A stretch of DNA of 11,627 nt from Planctomycetes bacterium GWF2_50_10. GTDB lineage: Bacteria > Planctomycetota > Phycisphaerae > Sedimentisphaerales > GWF2-50-10. This document shows positions 1-5,560 of the stretch, in pieces (within the stretch, counting starts at the first letter, position 1; each line of letters opens with the position of its first letter). The translations under genes were made by a program, and so were the position numbers. The DNA is taken from positions 1 to 11,627 of the forward strand of contig MHYB01000105.1 in NCBI GenBank assembly GCA_001824635.1, read 5' to 3'. The notes under the pieces were generated by a model. That model did not search any database. It saw nothing but the letters and a program-made list of their open reading frames with translations, and was not told the origin of the DNA.

Positions 1-30
1 AGAGCACCGGCCTTCCATCCGCTTCTTCAT
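1..30 (-). CDS. Possible 5' end of a leftward gene (partial, very uncertain)
   Basis: An open frame on the minus strand begins with ATG at 30-28 and runs off the left edge as MKKRMEGRCS. A GGAAG sequence sits about six bases upstream, a fair ribosome binding site. Ten codons are too few to recognise a family. The same bases also stay open in two plus-strand frames, with stops at 49-51 and 80-82, so they could instead be the tail of a rightward gene. Nothing here settles which is right. Confidence 0.12.
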   Translation of the reverse strand, partial: MKKRMEGRCS

Positions 31-79
31 TCAAACTTCCGGTTCGATTAAAGCGTCTGAAATCCCAGTGATTCCAATT

Positions 80-150
80 TAATTAGCCGATTTCTCTCAG
101 CTAATTACGATAATAAATACTTTCAATTACATTTCAAGCTAATTCTTAGC
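80..150. repeat. Cluster of TTAGC/GCTAA inverted repeats
   Basis: TAATTAGC at 80-87 and GCTAATTA at 100-107 form a perfect 8-base inverted repeat around a 12-base loop. A second palindrome, GCTAA-TTC-TTAGC, lies at 138-150. Neither is followed by a T-run on either strand, so they do not look like terminators. They lie in an AT-rich, apparently gene-free stretch and could be operator half-sites or chance palindromes in AT-rich DNA. Confidence 0.3.
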
Positions 151-199
151 AGTAATCTCAGTTTGGAGGCGCAAGTTTGCAGAGAGGAAGGTAAAAAAC

Positions 200-340
200 A
201 TGATGCGGGAATATCGCCGCCTTCGGAGCTTGAACTCACTATTGGGGTGTTTTGCGGATGGGGACACCATTTTGATTATTCTGAGTACGATTGCGGGAGA
301 AAGAGCATGGGGCCGTTCATTTGGTACTAAATTGAAATAA
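200..340 (+). CDS. Possible small ORF, 46 codons, unknown function
   Basis: ATG at 200 (a second ATG follows at 203) opens 46 codons ending in TAA at 338-340. An AGGAAGG sequence lies eight bases upstream, a good Shine-Dalgarno. The product would have a basic start (MMREYRRLRS) and a short hydrophobic stretch around residues 24-31 (TILIILST). I recognise no family. The ORF runs head-on into the terminator of the leftward deaminase/zinc-ribbon operon, and its stop codon overlaps that terminator's A-run. It could be a genuine small protein, a remnant, or chance. The ribosome binding site is the main argument for it. Confidence 0.25.
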   Translation: MMREYRRLRSLNSLLGCFADGDTILIILSTIAGERAWGRSFGTKLK

Positions 341-363
341 AAAAAAGCCGCTGGTCGCGGCTT
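339..363 (-). terminator. Intrinsic terminator of the deaminase/zinc-ribbon operon
   Basis: Reading leftward, a perfect AAGCCGC/GCGGCTT stem (arms 357-363 and 345-351, five-base loop 352-356) leads into eight consecutive T residues (complement of 339-346). It begins three bases after the stop codon of the zinc-ribbon gene, so it closes that transcription unit. On the plus strand the stem is followed only by 'cgttag', so it should act mainly leftward. Confidence 0.9.
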
Positions 364-365
364 CG

Positions 366-578
366 TTAGACAGGAATATTGAATTCACTATTTTCGTTAA
401 TTATTGAGATATCTTTTTCTAACGCAAAATTAATTTCTTTTAAATCAGGGTTCCTACTTTCATTACAAAAATCAACAATAATCACATGGTTACAAGTGTT
501 GTAGTTACAAATTAATGCCTTTGCTCTACTGTCCCATTCCATCCCAAATCTCCCGCATTTTGGGCAAACGAAACTCAT
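366..578 (-). CDS. Small zinc-ribbon protein downstream of the AvcD-like deaminase
   Basis: This 70-residue protein has an N-terminal zinc-ribbon pattern: C5-x2-C8 (CPKCG) and C24-x4-C29 (CNYNTC), separated by 15 residues. A further Cys is at 38, and the C-terminal half is acidic with no obvious motif. The two Cys pairs make metal binding likely. What it contacts (DNA, RNA or protein) cannot be read from the sequence. The ATG is supported by a perfect TAAGGAGG six bases upstream, and that motif overlaps the stop codon of the preceding deaminase gene. The gap between the two genes is only 11 bases and a terminator follows at once, so the two proteins are almost certainly made from one mRNA, probably with translational coupling. 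I do not recognise a named family. A partner, regulator or scaffold of the deaminase is the natural guess from context. Confidence 0.78.
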   Translation of the reverse strand: MSFVCPKCGRFGMEWDSRAKALICNYNTCNHVIIVDFCNESRNPDLKEINFALEKDISIINENSEFNIPV

Positions 579-584
579 TTTTAG

Positions 585-592
585 CCTCCTTA
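585..592 (-). promoter_or_regulatory. Ribosome binding site overlapping the upstream stop codon
   Basis: TAAGGAGG on the minus strand matches the full anti-Shine-Dalgarno core. Its first three bases are the TAA stop codon (592-590) of the deaminase gene. It stands six bases before the ATG of the zinc-ribbon gene. A ribosome ending translation of the deaminase would lie on this site, so coupled translation of the pair is likely. Confidence 0.85.
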
Positions 593-1843
593 ATAAACTT
601 GTTTAAACACTTTGTTAAAAACTCGTGGCTTAAAACCTTCGAAAAGCTCGTGTTCAATTTTGTTGGTTTTAAAAAATTCTTTCGATTCTATTATAGGATA
701 AGCTTCAACATAAACTACTTTTTTAATACCAGCATCTTTGATATAACGAGCACATTGAAAACAAGGAAACGTGTTAACATACATTACACAATTTTCAGCA
801 CTTCTACCGTGCAGACTCCGTATGGCCCGCTCTTCGGCATGAATAGCTGTGCATAATTCAATATTTCGGCTCGGAAAGAAGGTTTTCTTGAAATTACAGG
901 CGCACTTTTTCTCAATATCACCTTTACACCGCCAAGGTGGCTTTAATTCGTTTTCTTTCCCGCACTCTGGACAGTAAATTTTTTTCATTTTTTCCAACTT
1001 ACTGTCCATTACCATGTCTTTATAGCACAGACCCTGAAAAAGTAAATAGCAAGGATTCATTTTAACTGGGTTTTCATTGTAACCAACGCTAAGTGGGATA
1101 TTGTCCTCATTTACGATAAGCGCGCCAACTTTTCTTTTAATACATCCTGAAGCATGGGATTGCGAAACAGCTGTTGCCATAAAAACTTCATGCTTATAAG
1201 CTTTTCGAAAATCTGGACTCCCTAGCATTCCTGATATTTCGCCTTTTATTTTAAGAGCTAATGTTTTGTCGCGATTTGATTTAGGAGATAGAGGGTCATT
1301 GTTTCTCAAAACATAATCTGATTCATAAACACAATCTTCAACGTTTTGGCCGAATGTATCATCTTCATCTGAGTCCCGCTGATCATCCCTAACAAAATCT
1401 GCTTCTATTTTATATGTTTCAGTTTCTTTAATGCGTGCCCATCTTACTTCGTAATCAGCACATACAGCAATCAACCAAAAATTTGAAAACCGGTTTCGAA
1501 GTGCAGCAACTTCACCTAAATTTCTAATACCATCAATTACTACTCGTTTTGAAGTGATGCTATTTATTGCAAGATTAATCCAGTAATCCGAGGACGCCAC
1601 ACCGTTATTAAATTCACCTTTACGTCCTCGATTTCCGATTTCCTGAAGTTCTTCTCGCCAGCGAGGGCCAAAGTCTTCTAAAGTAGGCTTCTGATTGTAA
1701 ATTTCTTCAAATTTCTTTTTAATTGGATTTGATAGCGAAATCTGCTCAAAACCCTCAGTAGCCAAAGATTTTGCAACCGTGCTGCAGCCGCTTCCTATTG
1801 AACCAGTTAATCCAATTATGATTTCGCACTGGTTTAATCCCAT
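590..1843 (-). CDS. AvcD-like anti-phage deoxycytidylate (dCTP/dCMP) deaminase with N-terminal P-loop domain
   Basis: This 417-residue protein joins an N-terminal P-loop kinase-like domain to a C-terminal deoxycytidylate deaminase domain. The P-loop is GSIGSGCST at residues 14-22, with Cys20 where Walker A motifs normally have Lys. A DGIR segment follows at 104-107, as in nucleotide-kinase folds. The deaminase domain starts near residue 221 and carries the zinc and catalytic residues His335-Ala-Glu337 and the PCFQC pair Cys361/Cys364. Between them and the domain start is a Cys-rich insert (C291, C294, C306, C314, C316) that looks like an extra metal site. Bacterial AvcD proteins with this architecture convert dCTP/dCMP to dUTP/dUMP during phage infection and so starve phage DNA synthesis. 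I infer the same role here. ATG at 1843 is preferred because TAAGGA lies just upstream. An in-frame TTG at 1894 would add 17 residues but has no good ribosome binding site. The gene looks clearly more AT-rich than the downstream chromosome genes, which suggests acquisition by transfer. A housekeeping dCMP deaminase is less likely given the fused P-loop domain. Confidence 0.85.
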   Translation of the reverse strand: MGLNQCEIIIGLTGSIGSGCSTVAKSLATEGFEQISLSNPIKKKFEEIYNQKPTLEDFGPRWREELQEIGNRGRKGEFNNGVASSDYWINLAINSITSKRVVIDGIRNLGEVAALRNRFSNFWLIAVCADYEVRWARIKETETYKIEADFVRDDQRDSDEDDTFGQNVEDCVYESDYVLRNNDPLSPKSNRDKTLALKIKGEISGMLGSPDFRKAYKHEVFMATAVSQSHASGCIKRKVGALIVNEDNIPLSVGYNENPVKMNPCYLLFQGLCYKDMVMDSKLEKMKKIYCPECGKENELKPPWRCKGDIEKKCACNFKKTFFPSRNIELCTAIHAEERAIRSLHGRSAENCVMYVNTFPCFQCARYIKDAGIKKVVYVEAYPIIESKEFFKTNKIEHELFEGFKPRVFNKVFKQVY

Positions 1844-2407
1844 ACGTTCCTTAGAGGAATTTGAATTTTGGTTATTGTCTATTAAGGCCCTCAATATAAC
1901 TTATGTTAATACCAAATTGAAGTACAAAATTCTAAACTACCCCCACTTCTCCCAAAAATAGTTCTTTAGCTAGATTTTTCTCCGCGTCCTCCGGCTCTGA
2001 ATCCCCCAGCAAAATACTGCTAAATCAACTTGCGCGAACTAAACAAGATTCTTATGATCTCCATTCCTCAGCTTTACTTAAACTATTTGCTTAGAAACTG
2101 TTATATCTATCGACAAAAAAACCCGAATTGTTTGATCTTGTTCGCATACCCCCTGTTTCACCATCTTTCCCCCCTCATTCGCACCTACAAGTCTCCTTTT
2201 TCATCCACATAACCCCCCATTTTACCCCCTATTACCCCCCCGGATCCCCCCCACTTCAAAGCCAAATAGAATACTGGGAAATGTCCAATATAGCCCAAAA
2301 ATCCGCCTTGATAACGCAAAAAACCGCCTCTTGTGTGTCTAAAAATTCCTCTCCCCAAAAACTTGCGCCCCCGCGCCCCCTCTTGCTACCCTTTGCTAAT
2401 AAAGCGC
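1844..2407. other. Gene-free leader upstream of the AvcD-like gene
   Basis: About 560 bases with no convincing gene separate the deaminase start from the terminator of the neighbouring leftward gene. The right part (about 2140-2400) is extremely C-rich and G-poor on the plus strand, so a leftward transcript would be G/purine-rich. Open frames here on the plus strand depend on TTG starts or run through the 2408-2443 hairpin. I found no sigma-70 promoter good enough to call for the deaminase gene. In characterised AvcID systems a small inhibitory RNA is encoded immediately upstream of avcD, so an RNA antitoxin gene could lie here. No conserved structure can be recognised by eye. Confidence 0.45.
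2213..2252 (-). repeat. Four consecutive G-runs: putative G-quadruplex motif
   Basis: On the minus strand, four runs of 7, 7, 5 and 6 G residues (complements of 2246-2252, 2235-2241, 2225-2229 and 2213-2218) are separated by loops of 4, 5 and 6 bases. This satisfies the usual G-quadruplex pattern with unusually long runs. The complementary C-runs could form an i-motif. The tract lies about 370-410 bases upstream of the deaminase start codon, on the strand that would be transcribed as G-rich RNA if transcription of that gene begins upstream of it. Confidence 0.7.
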
Positions 2408-2443
2408 AAAGAAAACCCCCGAGCATTGGGAGCAACTCGGGGG
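2408..2443 (-). terminator. Intrinsic terminator of the secreted low-complexity/TPR gene
   Basis: A perfect 8-base GC-rich stem, CCCCCGAG (2416-2423) with CTCGGGGG (2436-2443), encloses a 12-base loop. Reading leftward it is followed by TTTTCTTT (complement of 2408-2415). It stands about 40 bases after the stop codon of the 717-residue gene. A second, weaker inverted repeat (TAAGAGA 2449-2455 / TCTCTTA 2464-2470) lies between the stop codon and this terminator. Confidence 0.9.
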
Positions 2444-2480
2444 CTGGTTAAGAGATGGAGGAGTCTCTTATGAAAGGGTC

Positions 2481-4634
2481 TTACTTTTTGGCCTTTGCCT
2501 TTTCAAGGAGGTTAAGTAACGCACTGGCTGGTGCCTGGGTGCGGGGGTCTCTTTGGGCTACGGTCAGCGGGATGGCTGCCTGGTCGTATTTGCCGGTGCC
2601 CAGGAGATGATAGCCCAGCAGCAGCTGCATCTGGACGTTGGCGGGATCCATCATGACTGCCCGTTCGAGATTATTGATCTGTGCGGTGAGGAGATCCTCA
2701 TCCTTATACATGCCGCGAGGATAAAAGACCTCCGGCTGTTGCGGGCCGAACTCGGCAAGCGCGGTATATACCACGGCGGCGGCCTTTTCATACTCGTTAT
2801 TGGCGAAAAGGGCCTGGGCATACGCAAACGGCAGCACGGCGTCGTTGGGTTCCATCCGTACCGCGACCTTGAGCGTCTCGGCGGCGGCGGCGTAATTGGT
2901 GTTTTCAAAATCCTTTACCGCGCTATCGAAAAGCTTGTCGGCTTCGGTAGGCTCATCAGGCCTGGTGGGCGGCTCGGCGGCGGCGGTCATCTTGATCTTC
3001 TGCCCAGCCTGGATGAGGCCGTCATAGTCGGGTACTTCTACGCCGGCGACTGTCGTGCCGGGGACGAGCGCGCCAGGTGCCGGGTAACGCTGGTAAGTGT
3101 AGACCTGGGTATCGCCGATGGCATAAGCAGCCGGTGCCGCGCCGTACCATACATAAGGATGGCAGCCATACCAGTAATATCTGCTGTATGTGTATGCGGG
3201 CCAGTAGCCGCCGACGCTTACAAACATATAGCGGCGGTGATACTGCGGATAGACATAGGAAACGGTGTAGTGCGGGCCGTAGCCATAGTACATGACTCGG
3301 CGGGTTGGGTAGATAATGGTCGCGCCCACAGCCGTGCCGATATAGGTGCTTTCGACATAGGCGGGCTGGTAGATGATCGGATCATAGACGACTACCGGGT
3401 TCCAGATGGGGGTGTAGATCGGCTCATAGACTATCGGTGCCCAGTGGCAATAGTGGTAACGCGGGGCGTAATAGCCGAAACTGAAGCTGAAATTCCAGCG
3501 GCTGTGATAGTCATGGTGGGGATAATACGCGGGGCGCCACCAGTTGCCATGATGATCATAACGGGGGCTGTGGTAGTCGGGCCTGTCGTGATATCCGCCG
3601 CGACTATCGCCATGCGAGCCTCGGCCGTAATTGTTGTTTATAATAGTAGTATTGTTGACGACGGTGGTTGCGCGGCCTGTGCGGCCGCCGTCATAGCCCT
3701 TCATGGGTGCTGTGACCCCCGCCATTGGTGCCCGGCCAGTGCCAGAGGAGCGTGAAACCTGGCTGGTGCGGCCGTCACGCTGGATAGTTGGGCTGGAATC
3801 GCGGCGCGGCGAGCCAATTGGGGTAGCTACCCTTGCCCTGCTGGAGGACTTATCCCCCCTGCTTACTGTTGGCTGGCTGGACTTGACATCGCGACCGGTT
3901 CGAGACTCGGCAACCGCGGTTTTACTATCCTTTTTGACGATTTGATCTGTGCGAGAGCCTCTTTCCGAGCCGCCGGAGCCGCTTCTGGATTCACTCCGGG
4001 TGCGGCTTTCACTGACGACTTTCGGCGAGGTTTTGGCCTTGCTGTCATAAACGACCGTAGGCTCGGTTCTGGAACGGGCGGAACTTGCCGACTTATCAGA
4101 GCCTCTGCCGGAAGATACGGGGGTCATTACGCGTTCACGGGTGGAAACTTCCACCTTGCGGCTCACTGCGGGGCTGCCGCTTACAGTTGCAACCCTGCTG
4201 GCGGAGCGGCTTGCGCCCGTATCGGCAAAGCGGGATTCGGAAGTTCCCCTGGAAGAGGGTTCGACTGCCTTGGGGGCAGTGTAAGACGGGGTGTCATAAC
4301 TTCTGGTCCTGCTTTGGCTTGCGGCCTGGTTTTGGCTGGTGCTATAAGATGGATTGTCACTTCGTGTGCCTCGGCCAGAGCTGCTTTGGCCCCTGCCGGT
4401 ACTGGCTTGCGGGCGGGCTTGGCTTACTTCGCGAGACGACGATTGAGCCGGTGCCGAGCGAGCTTCGCTTTGCTTTGGTGCGGATTCGACTGGTCTGGAC
4501 TCAACTGCGGATTCGCCCCTGCCCCTTTCCTGACTTGCTGAGCCGGAATTCCTCTCACCCCTGGCCCAAAGATTCGATGTGATCAATACTGCTGCGATGC
4601 AAAATGCTGTTTTTACTACTGGAGCCCGAAACAT
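2481..4634 (-). CDS. Secreted Ser/Arg-rich, Tyr/His-rich protein with C-terminal TPR repeats
   Basis: This 717-residue protein has four visible zones. Residues 1-24 are a Sec signal peptide (hydrophobic core AFCIAAVLI, likely cleavage after NLWA). Residues about 25-320 are low-complexity Ser/Arg/Thr/Gly-rich and probably disordered. A short linker (TTVVNNTTIINNN, 323-335) leads to about 340-515, which is dominated by Tyr, His, Trp and Pro with repeated short aromatic blocks. Residues about 565-715 contain tetratricopeptide-like helices (e.g. NYAAAAETLKVAVRMEPND near 580-598 and GKYDQAAIPLTVAQRDP near 681-697). An export signal plus TPRs points to an envelope or periplasmic protein-interaction role. 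The basic disordered zone might bind polyanions such as cell-surface polymer or nucleic acid. The ATG is backed by AAAGGAG seven bases upstream. It lies downstream of a MarR-type gene and a 25-codon ORF on the same strand, with no terminator between, so co-transcription is possible. I recognise no named family. Confidence 0.85.
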   Translation of the reverse strand: MFRAPVVKTAFCIAAVLITSNLWARGERNSGSASQERGRGESAVESRPVESAPKQSEARSAPAQSSSREVSQARPQASTGRGQSSSGRGTRSDNPSYSTSQNQAASQSRTRSYDTPSYTAPKAVEPSSRGTSESRFADTGASRSASRVATVSGSPAVSRKVEVSTRERVMTPVSSGRGSDKSASSARSRTEPTVVYDSKAKTSPKVVSESRTRSESRSGSGGSERGSRTDQIVKKDSKTAVAESRTGRDVKSSQPTVSRGDKSSSRARVATPIGSPRRDSSPTIQRDGRTSQVSRSSGTGRAPMAGVTAPMKGYDGGRTGRATTVVNNTTIINNNYGRGSHGDSRGGYHDRPDYHSPRYDHHGNWWRPAYYPHHDYHSRWNFSFSFGYYAPRYHYCHWAPIVYEPIYTPIWNPVVVYDPIIYQPAYVESTYIGTAVGATIIYPTRRVMYYGYGPHYTVSYVYPQYHRRYMFVSVGGYWPAYTYSRYYWYGCHPYVWYGAAPAAYAIGDTQVYTYQRYPAPGALVPGTTVAGVEVPDYDGLIQAGQKIKMTAAAEPPTRPDEPTEADKLFDSAVKDFENTNYAAAAETLKVAVRMEPNDAVLPFAYAQALFANNEYEKAAAVVYTALAEFGPQQPEVFYPRGMYKDEDLLTAQINNLERAVMMDPANVQMQLLLGYHLLGTGKYDQAAIPLTVAQRDPRTQAPASALLNLLEKAKAKK

Positions 4635-4651
4635 AATAAACTCCTTTTTCC

Positions 4652-4676
4652 GGATGGCCTTAACCTATTGCCATCC
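4652..4676 (-). promoter_or_regulatory. Hairpin between the 25-codon ORF and the secreted-protein gene
   Basis: GGATGGC (4652-4658) and GCCATCC (4670-4676) form a perfect 7-base stem with an 11-base loop. In the leftward transcript the stem lies immediately after the 25-codon ORF and ends a few bases before the AAAGGAG ribosome binding site of the 717-residue gene. No T-run follows, so it is not a classical terminator. Its position would suit control of translation initiation. Confidence 0.5.
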
Positions 4677-4680
4677 AATG

Positions 4681-4758
4681 CTAAGCGAAACCTCGTGGAC
4701 TTCTACCCAGATCCTGTTCGACGCAACTACCCAGCTTGACGTGTCCTGGTTCTTCCAT
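4681..4758 (-). CDS. Short ORF (25 codons) with strong RBS, possible leader peptide
   Basis: ATG at 4758 opens 25 codons ending in TAG at 4683-4681. The product would be MEEPGHVKLG then SCVEQDLGRSPRGFA. AAAGGAGG (4763-4770) lies four bases upstream, as good a ribosome binding site as any in the window. The ORF sits between the MarR-type gene (stop 45 bases upstream) and the large secreted-protein gene (start 46 bases downstream), with a hairpin after its stop. The peptide has no signal, membrane segment or run of one amino acid that would mark classical attenuation. Two CTGGGTAG direct repeats occur inside it. It could be a leader peptide, a small protein, or part of a structured RNA leader. 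Confidence 0.45.
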   Translation of the reverse strand: MEEPGHVKLGSCVEQDLGRSPRGFA

Positions 4759-4802
4759 AATGCCTCCTTTCAATACTGATAATGCGGTTTTTGGCCTCAT
4801 GT

Positions 4803-5249
4803 TCATGTGGTACCTTTGGAAACTTTGTCGAAAAATTCTACCGCCCTTGCGAAAACCCGTTCCATTACCTGGCGTTCCTCCGGGGAGAACTCCATGGCCG
4901 TGAACAAGGCCGCCAGGCGCTGTGCCCGCATGGCCTTGAACTGCTCGACGGTTTCGCTGCCTTTGGCGGTAAGCTCAACGAAGGTTACACGCTGGTTTTC
5001 AGGGTTAATACTCTTGGTAACGAGCTTTTTGCGCCAAAGTTTGGTGATATTGGTGCTGATGGTGCTTTCGCTGACATGGGCACACAGATTGCTTATTTCA
5101 GAAACTGTAAGCTTGCCCCGTTCAGCAAGAAGCTCGAGAATCAAAACATCTCTGTCGGCCAGGTCTTCACTTTTCATAGCCGCTTCCTGCCCTGCCCTGA
5201 GCAGCCGCATCCTAAACCCTAATTCATCTATTATCTTCGCAAGTTCCAT
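4803..5249 (-). CDS. MarR-family transcriptional regulator
   Basis: This 148-residue protein is of usual MarR length. It has a winged helix-turn-helix at about 48-97: TVSEISNLCAHVSESTIS and the following helix form the HTH, and the segment INPENQRVTFVELTAKG (81-97) is the typical MarR wing with its conserved Arg and LTxKG end. The flanking helices (1-30 and 100-145) would form the dimer interface. Such proteins are dimeric repressors, often autoregulated and released by small ligands or oxidation. Cys55 is the only Cys. The ATG at 5249 has AAAGG five bases upstream and a near-perfect sigma-70 promoter 26 bases further. Downstream on the same strand lie a short ORF and a large secreted protein, which are plausible targets. 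It is transcribed divergently from parB, with a 460-base gap between the two. Confidence 0.9.
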   Translation of the reverse strand: MELAKIIDELGFRMRLLRAGQEAAMKSEDLADRDVLILELLAERGKLTVSEISNLCAHVSESTISTNITKLWRKKLVTKSINPENQRVTFVELTAKGSETVEQFKAMRAQRLAALFTAMEFSPEERQVMERVFARAVEFFDKVSKGTT

Positions 5250-5274
5250 TTGCCTTTGTCCCTTTCTGGAAGGA

Positions 5275-5302
5275 ATTATACGCGGAACATTTGCTGTGTC
5301 AA
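5275..5302 (-). promoter_or_regulatory. Sigma-70 promoter of the MarR-type gene
   Basis: On the minus strand a perfect -35 TTGACA (5302-5297) and a perfect -10 TATAAT (5280-5275) are separated by 16 bases. The predicted start lies near 5268, about 20 bases before the ATG, leaving room for the ribosome binding site. It is the best promoter match in the window. I see no convincing MarR palindrome over it. Confidence 0.88.
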
Positions 5303-5429
5303 TATGTTTATTGGAAGAATACTTTTATTTCTGAAGTGTTTTGTGATTTGTTGTGGCTTTTGGGTTGTTTTCTGTTGTATATATAACGAAATTGCTCGAT
5401 TTGACGGCATTTTACGGTTTTTTATGGAA

Positions 5430-5445
5430 TGTTTCATGTGAAACA
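5430..5445. promoter_or_regulatory. parS: parS-like ParB-binding site 1
   Basis: TGTTTCATGTGAAACA differs at one central position from the classical chromosomal parS palindrome TGTTTCACGTGAAACA. It lies 265 bases upstream of parB. Chromosomal ParB loads at such sites and spreads along DNA. Confidence 0.8.
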
Positions 5446-5455
5446 GCGTCTTTTT

Positions 5456-5489
5456 GTAATCACTGATTACACAGATTGCACCGATTTCT
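5456..5489. repeat. Possible dispersed repeat with inverted repeat at its start
   Basis: The stretch starting GTAATCACTGATTAC and continuing 'acagattgcaccgattt' contains a 6-base perfect inverted repeat (5456-5461 / 5465-5470). From memory, 'aatctgtgtaatcagtgatta'-type sequences recur in intergenic DNA of several bacteria including planctomycetes. There is only one copy in this window, so the assignment rests on recollection. Confidence 0.3.
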
Positions 5490-5560
5490 ATTTTGCTTGG
5501 TCGCCCCGCTTAGCATCGCGATGAGCATCGACAAGAGAGGCGAAAAGCTGGCAGGCAAAT

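Noticed and set aside
1..40. Resemblance to a tRNA D-arm/anticodon 5' half ('agagcaccggccttc') followed by a T-loop-like 'ggttcgatt'
   Set aside because: No anticodon or T-stem pairing partners follow, so no tRNA fold can be drawn. It could be a disrupted tRNA at an integration site, but only sequence to the left of the window could show that.
2199..2207. TCATCCACA, a one-mismatch DnaA box
   Set aside because: It is isolated in the C-rich tract with no other boxes nearby, so it is likely chance.
2128..2451. 107-codon plus-strand frame in the C-rich intergenic tract
   Set aside because: It needs a TTG start without an RBS, consists of Pro/Ser-rich translation of C-runs, and runs through the terminator hairpin at 2408-2443.
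2553..3755. 400-codon open frame on the plus strand
   Set aside because: It lies entirely antisense to the secreted TPR-protein gene, which has a signal peptide, a strong RBS, recognisable TPRs and its own terminator. The antisense frame arises from GC-rich, repetitive codons.
3942..4541. 199-codon plus-strand frame opposite the Ser/Arg-rich region
   Set aside because: It is a shadow of low-complexity codons; the translation is Cys/Gly/Ala/Arg-rich with no domain pattern.
4782..5334. Plus-strand frames of 146 and 175 codons opposite the MarR-type gene
   Set aside because: They are antisense to a gene with clear MarR winged-helix motifs, an RBS and a near-consensus promoter.
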